A stretch of DNA of 64,000 nucleotides, taken from Mesorhizobium sp. Root554. Lineage in GTDB: Bacteria; Pseudomonadota; Alphaproteobacteria; Rhizobiales; Rhizobiaceae. Shown piece by piece: positions 35,835 to 44,624 of the stretch; within the stretch, counting starts at the first letter, position 1, and each line of letters starts with the position of its first letter. A program made the translations under genes and the position numbers. The stretch spans positions 2,305,722 to 2,369,721 of the forward strand of contig NZ_LMGA01000001.1 of assembly GCF_001427025.1 (NCBI RefSeq), given 5' to 3'. Below the pieces are notes generated by a model. That model searched no databases, was not told where the DNA came from, and saw only the letters and a list, made by a program, of their open reading frames with translations.

Positions 35835-37409
35835 CTAGGGGCGGACATCTATGGAGCCGTCGATCTGCGCCATGTCGAAATCCGATATGAGAATGTCGAG
35901 CCGCGCGTTCCACTTGCCGCCTAGGGGAACAATAAGGTCCTTCACCCGCCATGTGCCGTCGTCGGCCTTTGTTGCCGGCCGCTTCAAGGGCTCGATTCCG
36001 GAATCCGGCTTAGACAGCACCAGCGTTACCTCCCTGGCATCCAGCGGCCCGAAATCTCCTGTCATGATGACGATACGCGCTTCCGCCGGCCCCGCCTGCC
36101 CAGGCGTCAAGGAGAGGTCCGCCATCGCCTGCAGCGTATGGATGTGGGTGGATGCGGGTTGCGCCGCCGCGATCGCCAGCGCGCGCGGCGGCGGCGTGAA
36201 ACGCCAGCCGGCGGCGACGCAGAACACGGCGGCGATGATAAGCGTCTCGGCGACGATCGAACGGTGCAGCCGTTTGCGCGCTGCCACATCACCCGCCGCG
36301 ACAGCTGCCGTGAGCCGCCACCGGTTGAAGGCGGCGAGCCCGAACAGCACCGTCAGCAGCGCCAGCTTGATGACAAGCAGCCGGCCATATGCGGTTTCCA
36401 GCAGCGCGGCTGGCGTGCCGACCTGTACCACGGCGAGTACGGTTCCTGCGCCGACCAGCATCGCCAGGACAACCGGAATTATCCTGGAGAAACGCAGCAG
36501 GAAGGTCGTGGCATTCGTGTCACGCCGCAACAAGGCGGCGCCCAGCGGGACCAGCGCCCCGGCCCACGCCATGATGCCGGCGCCATGCAGGAACACCATC
36601 GGCCGCATCAGCCATCGCGGTTCGGCTGCACTGGCGTGACCGCTGGCGGCAAGCGCCACGCCCGCCACAGCCAAGGCCGTCGGCGAAATCACCCCGGCCG
36701 AAGCCGGCACGATCAGCGCCAACAGCGCCAGCCCTTGCGCGGCCAGCGCCAGCGATACCGTCAACCCGTAACTCGTGGCAAAGCCCGTCTGCCAGACCAC
36801 CGGCTTGACGAGATGCGCCAGCGGGACGCCCAGAGCGTCCACGCCTTGCAGACCGAGCGCGAGCACGGTCGCCATGATGCCGACAATCAGGAACACGAGC
36901 ACGGCCCGCGTGCCTGCGCGTCCGCCCTCCGCCAGCCAGGCCAGCGCGAAGGCGCCGCCCACACCGAGGAAAAGCCCGGCATAAAGCAACACCCGAGCGG
37001 CCCAGACCGCGCTCCGCACCAGCCAGTCAACGGGCTCCACGGCAATGGGCGTCGCGCTCGGTGCGCCGACCGAAAAGATCAGTGAACCGGCCACGGGATG
37101 ACCGTCAGCTGACACGACCCGCCAGCTCAGCACATGCGTGCCATGGGGGAGCGTCTTCGGCGCTTCGATGACGAGCGTTCCTCCATCGACACGCGAGGAA
37201 TCGAGTTTGGCCTGCACCGCGTCCGGACCGATCAAGGTCAGCGCCAGCGGCGACACCGGCTCATTGAAGCTGAGCGCAAATCGCGCCGGCCCGGCGGGCA
37301 GCACCGCGCCGTCCGCGGGCTCCGCACCAATGAGCGTCGCATGGGCGAAGGCCGTGGCCGGCAGCGCCAGCCACAGCAGAAGGATCGCCAGGAGACGGAA
37401 GAGCCTCAC
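35835..37409 (-). CDS. CopC-CopD fusion, copper transport protein
   Basis: 524 residues starting at a GTG that overlaps the stop of the upstream gene (GTGA). The signal peptide (to about residue 23, AFA) is followed by a CopC/YobA-type beta domain starting HATLIGAEPADGAVLP, with the N-terminal histidine of the copper site and a second histidine in SADGHPVAGSLIFSV. From about residue 130 come eight hydrophobic segments of the CopD family. The last 120 residues form another soluble domain related to the YtkA-like fold (FGPLDAREVTLVLSKPD). It probably moves copper across or delivers it at the inner membrane. It ends a four-gene locus. Confidence 0.88.
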   Translation of the reverse strand: MRLFRLLAILLLWLALPATAFAHATLIGAEPADGAVLPAGPARFALSFNEPVSPLALTLIGPDAVQAKLDSSRVDGGTLVIEAPKTLPHGTHVLSWRVVSADGHPVAGSLIFSVGAPSATPIAVEPVDWLVRSAVWAARVLLYAGLFLGVGGAFALAWLAEGGRAGTRAVLVFLIVGIMATVLALGLQGVDALGVPLAHLVKPVVWQTGFATSYGLTVSLALAAQGLALLALIVPASAGVISPTALAVAGVALAASGHASAAEPRWLMRPMVFLHGAGIMAWAGALVPLGAALLRRDTNATTFLLRFSRIIPVVLAMLVGAGTVLAVVQVGTPAALLETAYGRLLVIKLALLTVLFGLAAFNRWRLTAAVAAGDVAARKRLHRSIVAETLIIAAVFCVAAGWRFTPPPRALAIAAAQPASTHIHTLQAMADLSLTPGQAGPAEARIVIMTGDFGPLDAREVTLVLSKPDSGIEPLKRPATKADDGTWRVKDLIVPLGGKWNARLDILISDFDMAQIDGSIDVRP

Positions 37410-37927
37410 TTTTTCGGCAAGAGCTTGATGCCCGGCGCCGGCAGTTCGAGGTCGTCCGCCTTTTGCCCCGCCGCCGGAATCTGGATCCAGCGCTCGGCAG
37501 CATTGCCTTCGCATTCCTGCACGACCGGGAAGTAGAGCATCTCGCCGGCCGGAAGGTCGGCAGCCAGTGTGCCCCGCAGCACGAACTCGTCGTAATAGGC
37601 GTCGGGCAGATTGCCACCGCTCCAGCCGATTTCCTGCACCCCTTCGGTCACGGCTTCACCGTAAAGCGTGTAGGATTTGGCGTATTTGCCGGTCTCGGTC
37701 TTCAGCGTCCAGCCGGCCTTTGGCATCGGCTTGGCGGCGAGGAACCCTTCCGGAACCTTGACCCGCACGGCGATGGTCGCCTTGCCCTCGCAGCCATGCG
37801 GCACGCGCAGCACGGCTTTGTAGCTTGAGTCGACGGAAGCCTCGCCGGTCTCCAGCGTCACATGTGCGAAAGCCGGGGTGACGCCCAGAACGAGAACAGC
37901 GGCGATGGTGGAAATAGCCTTCAACAT
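37406..37927 (-). CDS. YcnI-like copper-binding DUF1775 protein
   Basis: 173 residues from MLKAISTIAAVLVLGVTPAFA, a Sec signal peptide. The mature protein begins HVTLETGEA, placing a histidine at the new N terminus as in YcnI/DUF1775 proteins, where this histidine and a tryptophan bind Cu(II). The core motif VRVPHGCEGKATIAVRVKVPEG and the WSGGNLPDAYYDEF segment are family typical. Its gene overlaps copCD by 4 nt and lies 26 nt after the PCuAC gene. It acts in the periplasm in copper acquisition, probably with its neighbours. Confidence 0.88.
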   Translation of the reverse strand: MLKAISTIAAVLVLGVTPAFAHVTLETGEASVDSSYKAVLRVPHGCEGKATIAVRVKVPEGFLAAKPMPKAGWTLKTETGKYAKSYTLYGEAVTEGVQEIGWSGGNLPDAYYDEFVLRGTLAADLPAGEMLYFPVVQECEGNAAERWIQIPAAGQKADDLELPAPGIKLLPKK

Positions 37928-37953
37928 TGTTGTCTCCCGAAAAATCGCGGCCA

Positions 37954-38514
37954 TCACTGCGCGTGGTCCATCTTCATGCTGCCCGAACCGCCCATCGCTT
38001 CGACATCGAATTCGACCGGAATGCTGCCAGCCTTTTCGAATGTCAAAGTGGCTGCGAATTTCTCGCCCGCCTTGGGCGCCTGCTTCAAACCGATGAACAT
38101 GAGGTGATAGCCGCCCGGCGCCAGTTCGAGCTTGCCGCCGGCCGGGACTTCGAGCCCGCCCTGCACCGGACGCATGGTCATGACGCCGTCCTTGACGGTC
38201 ATTTCATGCATCTCCGCCTTTTCAGAAATATCAGATGAGATCGACACCAGCCGGTCCGGCGTCGATCCTTCATTGGCGACGGTGAAATAGCCGCCGGCGA
38301 CGCTGGCGCCCGGAGGGGTCGCCCGCGACCAGGGGTGATCGATGTCAAGTTGGCCAAGCTTGAACTCATGCGCCCACACGCCATGCGCGCCGACAAACAG
38401 CAAGGCGATGGCAAGCACGGCAATACCGAGTCGCTCCTCAAAGGAACGCAGGAAGTGAGGGGGTCGCAGGCACGCAGCGATGCGCCCGACGGATTTCGGA
38501 TCTTGAATGAACAT
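37954..38514 (-). CDS. periplasmic copper chaperone PCu(A)C
   Basis: 186 residues. A signal segment lies at about 30-49 (IAVLAIALLFVGAHGVWA), preceded by a longer polar N terminus than usual, so translation might start further in. The mature part has the PCuAC copper motif with the ligands of MHEMTVKDGVMTM and, about 30 residues later, GGYHLMFIGL (His-x-Met). It also carries a Met/His tail (GSMKMDHAQ). PCuAC delivers Cu(I) to cytochrome c oxidase assembly. The gene is followed closely by the YcnI gene, the usual order in alphaproteobacteria. Confidence 0.92.
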   Translation of the reverse strand: MFIQDPKSVGRIAACLRPPHFLRSFEERLGIAVLAIALLFVGAHGVWAHEFKLGQLDIDHPWSRATPPGASVAGGYFTVANEGSTPDRLVSISSDISEKAEMHEMTVKDGVMTMRPVQGGLEVPAGGKLELAPGGYHLMFIGLKQAPKAGEKFAATLTFEKAGSIPVEFDVEAMGGSGSMKMDHAQ

Positions 38515-38601
38515 GGTTGCTCCATGGCAAAACAGGCCGCGCTATTCGCGGCAAAGCTGGCAATCACCGGCAACCCGTCGGGCCGCCGGACCAAATACTG
38601 T

Positions 38602-39024
38602 TCAGGCCTGAAGCGGGGGCGCGCGTGGGTTGGCGGGGGAGCGTTCACTGCGCAGAACAAGGCCGGCGAACGCCAGCCTCTGCGGCGCTGTCCGTTCCCA
38701 GACGATCGCTGGAAGCAGAGCCGCAGCGTCCGGCGCTACGCCGACGGGTGCGGTCGAAAAGCTGCAGCCGAACAGGCAGCAGCTTTGGTCGTGCCGCTGA
38801 TGATTGTCACCAGCGGGAAGCTCGGTGGCGCCCTCATGCGTACAGATGACATTGCCAAAGGCGTCGAGCTGGCTGGCATTCGGACCGTTGCCGAAGGCAA
38901 AAGCGCCGAGCAGCGATTGCAGGACGAGCAGATAGGCAGCCGCGAATGTGGCAGCTATCCTCCATCGCCTGCGCCGTGCCAGCAAAACCGTCCCTCGAAT
39001 TCCTGCGATATCGATACCTAGCAC
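38602..39024 (-). CDS. DUF2946-like cysteine/histidine-rich protein of the copper locus
   Basis: 140 residues. One hydrophobic segment (about 22-45) precedes a region with metal-ligand candidates: CTHEG, HQRHDQSCCLFGC. The arrangement of a membrane anchor, a CC-x2-GC group and the C-terminal RSERSPANPRAPP matches DUF2946, a family found beside copper genes. It is the first gene of the locus DUF2946-PCuAC-YcnI-CopCD (88 nt gap to the next gene). The start codon is not secure because the basic leader is long. A metal-sensing or scaffolding role is inferred from context. Confidence 0.72.
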   Translation of the reverse strand: MLGIDIAGIRGTVLLARRRRWRIAATFAAAYLLVLQSLLGAFAFGNGPNASQLDAFGNVICTHEGATELPAGDNHQRHDQSCCLFGCSFSTAPVGVAPDAAALLPAIVWERTAPQRLAFAGLVLRSERSPANPRAPPLQA

Positions 39025-39119
39025 AGGGATATGATGCGGAACATTGACAAATCAGCGCTGCGGCATCGCGGCGCGGTGACGACGAACGCCAAGACGAGAT
39101 CGGCAGTGACAGCCCCGGA

Positions 39120-40013
39120 TTAGGCTTTTTCGATTTCGGGAATCGAAGCCAGCAGGGTTTGCCGGGCCGACTTGAGATGCGCGCGGCAGGCGGCGTCCAC
39201 CTTGCCGGGATCGCGCGATTTCAGCGCCGCGATATAGGCCAGATGTTCCTGCACCGCCACTTCGTTGCGCTGCCGCTCGCCGGCCTTGTTCCACTGGTAG
39301 TGGTAGTGGAAGATCATGGCAATGACGTCGTAGAAATCGACGATGAAGCGATTGCGAGAGGCGCGGTGGATAAGGCGGTGGAACCGCTCGTCCAGCTCGG
39401 AAAACGCGTTGAAGCGGGAGGCGATGTTGCCGGCCAGCGCGCGATGCTCTTCCTCCAGAAGGTCGAGGTCGTTCCATACCGGGCTGTCGGGTGGTAGCCC
39501 GGCGAAAGCGGCTGCCGAGCGCAGCTCGAACATTTCGCGTATTTCAGTCAGCTCCAGTGCGAAGGCGCGCGTGAATCCCTTCAGCACCCAGTGGCTGTTG
39601 CGGCGTTTCTCGATCAGGCCGAAACGGCTGAACCGGATCAGGAATTCGCGCACGCTGGTGGTGCCGACGCCGATCTCGCGCGCCAGTTCCAGTTCGTTGA
39701 TCTGCATGCCGGCTTCCGCGCCGCCGGCCAGCAGCCGGCGCATGAAGCTGCGTTCGATGATTTCCGAAAGGGAATCGGTTTCCTCGTCGGGAAAATAGTC
39801 GTCCGCTCGCGGCTGGCGCAGCACCGTCTTGCTGCGCTTGTTCCAGGCGATCAGCCCGGTCTCCTCCATGCGGGCAAGGATGGTGCGCACCGTGGTGCGG
39901 CTTACCCCCAGCATCGTCCCAAGCTCCGGCTCGGAAGGCAGGTTCTGGGTCTCGTCAAGGAGGCCGAGACATCTGTTATAGGCGTCCTTGTAGACGTTGT
40001 TGCTTTTCGACAT
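39120..40013 (-). CDS. GntR family regulator with two N-terminal winged helices and FCD domain
   Basis: 297 residues from MSKSNNVYKDAYNRCLGLL. Residues about 8-68 form a first GntR-type winged helix (LPSEPELGTMLGVSRTTVRTILARMEETGLI). Residues about 82-150 contain a second one (LELAREIGVGTTSVREFLIRFSRFGLIEKR). The C-terminal FCD domain (about 155-290) has the helical ligand pocket with metal-binding Asp/His candidates (ELDERFHRLIHRASRN). It is divergent from the UxaA-family gene and probably controls the sugar pathway downstream. Most GntR/FadR proteins have only one winged helix. Confidence 0.88.
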   Translation of the reverse strand: MSKSNNVYKDAYNRCLGLLDETQNLPSEPELGTMLGVSRTTVRTILARMEETGLIAWNKRSKTVLRQPRADDYFPDEETDSLSEIIERSFMRRLLAGGAEAGMQINELELAREIGVGTTSVREFLIRFSRFGLIEKRRNSHWVLKGFTRAFALELTEIREMFELRSAAAFAGLPPDSPVWNDLDLLEEEHRALAGNIASRFNAFSELDERFHRLIHRASRNRFIVDFYDVIAMIFHYHYQWNKAGERQRNEVAVQEHLAYIAALKSRDPGKVDAACRAHLKSARQTLLASIPEIEKA

Positions 40014-40070
40014 TCTCGGCCCTTGTCGACACGCCGCCCAGCGAGGCCACGTCATTCAAAAAATGATTGA

Positions 40071-40090
40071 CGTAAAAATGTTTTTTTACG
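40071..40090. promoter_or_regulatory. inverted repeat in the GntR-uxaA divergent region
   Basis: CGTAAAAA at 40071-40078 faces TTTTTACG at 40083-40090 with four bases between. It lies in an AT-rich island between the divergent GntR gene and the UxaA-family gene (139 nt gap), 62 nt before the GTG start. It is the best operator candidate for the GntR regulator. Confidence 0.45.
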
Positions 40091-40152
40091 ATAAAAGACA
40101 ATAGCAACACAGCGCAGTCTGTCAATGCGCCAGGAAACGCCGCAGGACCTCC

Positions 40153-41658
40153 GTGAACCCCGCCAACAGCATTCTTCTGTCACCGGCCGACAATGTCGCC
40201 GTCGCCAACGGCCGGGTTGAACCCGGCAACCCACTGCCCGGCGGCGCCACGGCGCGGGAAGTCATCGAGACCGGCCACAAGGTCGCCATCCGCCACATAG
40301 CAGCCGGCGCCTCGGTGGTGAAGTACGCGCAGGCGATTGGCCGCGCCACCCGCGATATCGAGCCGGGCGAACATGTCCATTCGCACAATCTCGTCTTCGA
40401 ATCCGGCCGATTGCCGGTCGTTCCGCCCAGCGAAGCGGTGCATGCGACGGACGCCGACCGCGCCCGCACCTTCATGGGCTATCGCCGCGCCGATGGCCGC
40501 GCCGGCACCCGCAATTATATCGGCATCGTCGCCAGCGTGAACTGTTCGACCACTGTTTGCCGATCGATTGCCGAACGGGCCAACCATGAACTCTTGCCGA
40601 AATATCCCGGCATCGACGGCTTCGTCCCGATCGTTCATAGCCAGGGCTGCGGCATGAGCGGCACCGGCGACGGCATGATGGCCCTGCATCGCACGCTGGC
40701 CGGCTATGCCCGGCATCCGAATTTCGGCGGCGTGCTGATGGTTGGCCTCGGCTGCGAGGTCAATCAGCTGACGCTTTACGGCCAGAAGGGCGTCGCCGCC
40801 GGCAAGCGTCATTTCAACATCCAGGACGCCGGCGGCTCGCGCAAGTCGGTCGAGAAGGCCATGGGCGTGCTGGCCGAAATCGCCGAGGAGGTCGGCAGCC
40901 TGAAGCGCGAACCGATTCCAGTGAGCGAGATCGTCGTCGGCCTGCAATGCGGCGGTTCCGACGGCATGTCGGGGATCACCGCCAATCCGGCGCTTGGCGC
41001 GGCGGTCGATATACTCGCCGACGCCGGCGGCATCGGCATCCTGTCGGAAACGACCGAGATCTACGGCGCCGAGCACCTGCTCGCCTATCGCGCCGCGACG
41101 CCTGAAATCGCCCAGAAGCTCGACGGTTTCGTCAAATGGTGGGAGAACCATACCGCCATGCACGGTGCTTCCATCGACAACAATCCCTCGCCCGGCAACA
41201 AGCGCGGTGGCCTGACCACCATCCTGGAAAAATCGCTGGGTGCGGTCGCCAAGGGCGGCCAGACGCCGCTGAATGGCGTCTTCGGCTATGCTGAAAAGGT
41301 CACCGGCCACGGTCTCGTGTTCATGGACACGCCGGGCTACGATCCTGTCTCCGCCACCGGCCAGGTCGCCGGCGGCGCCAATGTGATCGTCTTCACGACG
41401 GGCCGCGGCTCCTGCTTCGGCTGCAGGCCAACGCCGTCCATCAAGGTCGCCAGCAATTCCGCCCTTTATCGGTCCATGGAAGAGGACATGGACGTCGATG
41501 CCGGCGTCATCGCGTCGGGCGAGAAGACCATCCCGCAGCTTGGGCGCGAGCTATTCGACCTGATTGTCGAAACGGCTTCCGGCCGCAAGACCAAGAGCGA
41601 GGACTTCGGCTATGGCGATAATGAATTCGTGCCGTGGCATCTTGGCGCGACGCTCTAG
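40153..41658 (+). CDS. UxaA family sugar-acid dehydratase (altronate/fuconate dehydratase type)
   Basis: 501 residues from a GTG with AGGA eight nt upstream. The N-terminal SAF domain (about 1-90) is fused to the large catalytic domain with GYRRADGRAGTRNYIGIVASVNCS and VHSQGCGMSGTGDGM; further cysteines occur in GLGCEVNQ, LQCGGSDGMSG and RGSCFGCRPTPSIK. Family members use iron to remove water from altronate, galactarate or related acids. In this neighbourhood (L-fucose-type mutarotase, aldo/keto reductase, ABC importer), an L-fuconate dehydratase role like that of the Campylobacter fucose locus is plausible, but altronate cannot be excluded. Confidence 0.88.
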   Translation: MNPANSILLSPADNVAVANGRVEPGNPLPGGATAREVIETGHKVAIRHIAAGASVVKYAQAIGRATRDIEPGEHVHSHNLVFESGRLPVVPPSEAVHATDADRARTFMGYRRADGRAGTRNYIGIVASVNCSTTVCRSIAERANHELLPKYPGIDGFVPIVHSQGCGMSGTGDGMMALHRTLAGYARHPNFGGVLMVGLGCEVNQLTLYGQKGVAAGKRHFNIQDAGGSRKSVEKAMGVLAEIAEEVGSLKREPIPVSEIVVGLQCGGSDGMSGITANPALGAAVDILADAGGIGILSETTEIYGAEHLLAYRAATPEIAQKLDGFVKWWENHTAMHGASIDNNPSPGNKRGGLTTILEKSLGAVAKGGQTPLNGVFGYAEKVTGHGLVFMDTPGYDPVSATGQVAGGANVIVFTTGRGSCFGCRPTPSIKVASNSALYRSMEEDMDVDAGVIASGEKTIPQLGRELFDLIVETASGRKTKSEDFGYGDNEFVPWHLGATL

Positions 41659-41690
41659 GTCGTGGCCGCGTACATAGTGGGAGACACGCA

Positions 41691-42707
41691 TTGAATAAGC
41701 GCCGCATCGGCAAGACGACCCTGGAGGTCACGGAATACAGTTTCGGCGGCGCCTCGCTGGGAAATCTTTATCAGGCCGTGTCCGAACCCGACGCCGAGGC
41801 GGTACTTGATGCCGCCTGGAACGCGGACATGCGCTATTTCGACACCGCGCCGCATTACGGTTTCGGTCTTTCGGAACGCCGCTTCGGCGATTACCTCCGC
41901 AGCAAGCCGCGCGACGAATACGTCCTGTCCACCAAGGTCGGACGCTTGTTGAAGCCCGCGCCTGAAAGCGAAGTGCCGAAGCTCGGCTTCGTCGATCCGC
42001 TGCCGTTCAAGCTTGAATATGACTACAGCTATGACGGCATCATGCGCTCGGTCGAGTTCAGCTATGCCCGGCTCGGACTGAACCGCATCGACATCCTCTA
42101 TGTCCACGACATCGGCGTCTACACGCACGGCATCGAACTGACCAAGCTGCATCTCGGCCAGCTTCTCGATGGCGGACTGAAGGCACTCGAGGAATTGAAA
42201 TCCGGTGGCGTGATTTCCGCCTATGGGCTCGGCGTCAACGAGGTCGAGGTGTGCCTGCAGGTGATGCGGCGCGCGCCCATCGACTGCATCCTTCTTGCCG
42301 GCCGCTACTCGCTGCTCGATCGCTCCGCCGAGGCGGAACTGATCCCGCTCTGCGAAAAGACACAGACCTCGCTGGTGATAGGCGGTGTCTTCAATTCGGG
42401 CATTCTTGCCACCGGCCCGAAGTCAGGCTCGCATTTCGACTATGGTCCGGCATCGGCCGATATCCTGTCCAAGGTCGGGGCGATGGAAGAGTTGGCCACC
42501 GGCAAAGGCTATCCGCTGGCTGCCGCCGCGTTGAAGTTCCCGCTGCACGAGCCCCGCGTAGCGACGGTGCTGATCGGCACGGCGAAGGCATCAAGCCTGC
42601 GGCGCAACATGGCCCTGCTCGACGCCAAGGTTCCGGAGAGCGACTTCGAAAGCTTCCGGCCATATACCGCCGTGCAGCCGCCATTGACGGGAGCGGTGCG
42701 TGAATGA
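41691..42707 (+). CDS. aldo/keto reductase, L-fucose/aldose 1-dehydrogenase type
   Basis: 338 residues from a TTG with GGGAG eight nt upstream; the first conserved segment (KRRIGKTTLEVTEYSFGGASLGN) begins immediately, so no later start fits. The catalytic tetrad is recognised in YFDTAPHYGFGLSERR (Asp, Tyr), VLSTKVGRLLKP (Lys) and ILYVHDIG (His). The sequence resembles D-threo-aldose 1-dehydrogenase/L-fucose dehydrogenase proteins, which oxidise the sugar to its lactone with NAD(P). It lies 32 nt after the UxaA-family gene and 70 nt before the mutarotase gene, consistent with the first step of an oxidative sugar pathway. Confidence 0.88.
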   Translation: MNKRRIGKTTLEVTEYSFGGASLGNLYQAVSEPDAEAVLDAAWNADMRYFDTAPHYGFGLSERRFGDYLRSKPRDEYVLSTKVGRLLKPAPESEVPKLGFVDPLPFKLEYDYSYDGIMRSVEFSYARLGLNRIDILYVHDIGVYTHGIELTKLHLGQLLDGGLKALEELKSGGVISAYGLGVNEVEVCLQVMRRAPIDCILLAGRYSLLDRSAEAELIPLCEKTQTSLVIGGVFNSGILATGPKSGSHFDYGPASADILSKVGAMEELATGKGYPLAAAALKFPLHEPRVATVLIGTAKASSLRRNMALLDAKVPESDFESFRPYTAVQPPLTGAVRE

Positions 42708-42777
42708 CCCGCCTTGGCACCGTTCGGTGTGGACGCAGTAAAGCCTTCGCATTCAACCTCTCACGGGAAACAAGCTG

Positions 42778-43212
42778 ATGCTGCGTGGCATACACCCTCT
42801 TCTCGGTCCTGATCTTCTCCACGCACTGCGCACCATGGGGCATGGCGACGAGATCGTCATCGCCGACGCCAATTTCCCGGCCGGCACCATGGGCCCCAAG
42901 GTCATCCGCGCCGATGGGATCGGCGGCGAAGCCCTACTGGAAGCGATCCTTACCCATATGCCGCTCGATACTTATGTCGAGGTCGCGGCGTTCCGCATGG
43001 AGGTCGTGGAAGATCCTGCGCGTGTCCCGGATATCTGCCTTTCCTATCAGAAGATCGTCGATCGCCTCGCCGGCCCGTTCGCCGTCGCGCCGGTCGAGCG
43101 TTTCGCGTTTTATGAGCGGTCCCGGAAGGCAGCCTACATCGTCGCGTCGGGCGAACGGGCAATCTATGCGAACATCATCCTGAAGAAGGGCGTATTGCGA
43201 CCGGAAGCCTGA
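42778..43212 (+). CDS. fucU: RbsD/FucU family mutarotase (L-fucose mutarotase)
   Basis: 144 residues, typical for FucU. Key segments: MLRGIHPLLGPDLLHALRTMGHGDEIVIADANFP with the catalytic histidines and Asp, and the C-terminal FYERSRKAAYIVASGERAIYANIILKKG (Tyr and substrate-binding residues). It interconverts alpha and beta anomers of fucose or a similar sugar and so speeds up the dehydrogenase. FucU (about 140 residues) fits better than RbsD (about 130). An AGGA-like ribosome binding site is weak (GGGAAACAAGCTG). Confidence 0.9.
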   Translation: MLRGIHPLLGPDLLHALRTMGHGDEIVIADANFPAGTMGPKVIRADGIGGEALLEAILTHMPLDTYVEVAAFRMEVVEDPARVPDICLSYQKIVDRLAGPFAVAPVERFAFYERSRKAAYIVASGERAIYANIILKKGVLRPEA

Positions 43213-43222
43213 GGAGGAGATG

Positions 43223-43291
43223 AGCCGACCATCAGGAGAAATATTTCGTCGGCTACAGAATGAATATTCCATCTTGACTATAAGATGGAAT
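43223..43291. promoter_or_regulatory. two inverted repeats in the fucU-binding protein gap
   Basis: The 254-nt gap 43213-43466 contains AGCCGAC (43223-43229) facing GTCGGCT (43248-43254), and ATTCCATCTT (43266-43275) facing AAGATGGAAT (43282-43291). The second is followed by a T-rich stretch and could be a terminator after fucU, or an operator. A CTATAA box at 43391-43396 is a possible -10 element for the binding protein gene; no clear -35 is seen. GGGAGG before the ATG at 43467 is a strong ribosome binding site. Confidence 0.4.
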
Positions 43292-43466
43292 TATTATTTC
43301 ATATTCGGAAAGGCCACGTGTTCGGGACCCATCAACGAACGCTTGAAAACGCCGAGCCATTCGCATAACAAGATGATGTCTGTTTTTTATCTATAAAGTT
43401 CTGTGCGGTCGCGCCTATCCCATGGAGCTTCGTAAAAGTTCACCAGGCGACTTAGGGAGGAAGCCT

Positions 43467-44462
43467 ATGAAATTCGTCACCAGCATTCTCAACCGCCGCG
43501 CCGTGATGGCGCTCGCCGCAGCATCGATGCTCACCGGCGTCATGCACACCGCTCCGGCCTCGGCGGCGGATGTCACCATTCCGATCATCGTGAAGGACAC
43601 CACCTCCTTCTACTGGCAGATCGTTTTGGCCGGCGCCCGCAAGGCCGGCAAGGATCTCGGCGTTACTGTTCCCGAACTGGGCGCCCAGGCCGAAACCGAC
43701 GTCAATGGCCAGATCTCGATCCTCGAAAACGCCGTCGCCGGCAATCCGGCGGCTATCGTCATCTCGCCTACGGAAGCCAAGGCGCTCGGCAAGCCGATCG
43801 ATGAGGCCGCCGCAAAGGTGAAGATCATCGGCATCGACTCCAGCGCCGACTCGAAGGCTTTCACCTCATTCCTGACCACCGACAATACCCAGGGCGGCCG
43901 TGTCGCCGCCGACGGTCTGGCCGAGGCGATCAAGGCCGCCAATGGCGGCAAGGTCGAAGGCAAGGTAGCGATCATCACCGCGCTTCCGGGCGCCGGTTCG
44001 CTCGAGCAGCGCCGCGAGGGCTTCCTCGAGCAGGTAAAGGCGAAATATCCGGAACTGACCGTCATCGCCGACAAATACGCTGACGGCCAGGCCACCACCG
44101 GCCTCAACATCGCCACCGACCTGATCACCGCCAATCCGGACCTGAAGGGCATCTTCGCCTCCAACCTGATCATGGCGCAGGGCGTTGGCCAGGCGATCGC
44201 GGAAAACAATCTCTCCGGCAAGGTGGCGCTGATCGGCTTCGACTCGGATGAAAAGCTGATCAAGTTCCTCAATGACGGCGTCATCTCGGGCCTCGTCGTC
44301 CAGGACCCCTACCGGATGGGCTATGACGGCATAAAGACCGCGCTGGCCGCCTCCAAGGGCGAAAAGGTCGAGACCTTCGTCGACACCGGCGCCAACCTGG
44401 TGACGAAGGCCAACATGAAAGAGCCGAAGATCGACGCGCTTCTCAACCCGAAGCTCGACTAG
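43467..44462 (+). CDS. sugar ABC transporter substrate-binding protein (RbsB type)
   Basis: 331 residues from MKFVTSILNRRAVMALAAASML, a Sec/Tat-like signal peptide with cleavage after APASA. The mature protein is a type I periplasmic binding protein (DVTIPIIVKDTTSFYWQIVLAGARKAGKDLGV; VISPTEAKALGKPIDEAAAKVKIIGIDSS; ALPGAGSLEQRREGF). The CUT2 class imports monosaccharides such as ribose, fucose, xylose or inositol. With FucU and the aldose dehydrogenase upstream, L-fucose or a similar sugar is a candidate ligand. It is separated from the ATPase gene by a strong hairpin. Confidence 0.93.
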   Translation: MKFVTSILNRRAVMALAAASMLTGVMHTAPASAADVTIPIIVKDTTSFYWQIVLAGARKAGKDLGVTVPELGAQAETDVNGQISILENAVAGNPAAIVISPTEAKALGKPIDEAAAKVKIIGIDSSADSKAFTSFLTTDNTQGGRVAADGLAEAIKAANGGKVEGKVAIITALPGAGSLEQRREGFLEQVKAKYPELTVIADKYADGQATTGLNIATDLITANPDLKGIFASNLIMAQGVGQAIAENNLSGKVALIGFDSDEKLIKFLNDGVISGLVVQDPYRMGYDGIKTALAASKGEKVETFVDTGANLVTKANMKEPKIDALLNPKLD

Positions 44463-44478
44463 GCTTTCCGACGCAAGT

Positions 44479-44506
44479 GTTTCCGGGGCAGCATTGCCCC
44501 GGAAAC
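44479..44506 (+). terminator. strong 12-bp hairpin after the binding protein gene
   Basis: GTTTCCGGGGCA (44479-44490), 4-nt loop, TGCCCCGGAAAC (44495-44506), 17 nt after the stop codon and in the 162-nt gap before the ATPase gene. No U tract follows, so it more probably protects the 3' end of the binding protein mRNA or causes partial termination. This gives more binding protein than membrane components. The rest of the gap shows no feature. Confidence 0.6.
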
Positions 44507-44624
44507 TTCGCCTTGTCCGCAACGGTTTGGAAAAGACCGTTTCCGGGTTACGCAAGCAAATGCCGCGGCAGCTGAATACGGCGCCGCGACATGCCACCGG
44601 GGTGGCCAATCTGGGAGGATTGTC

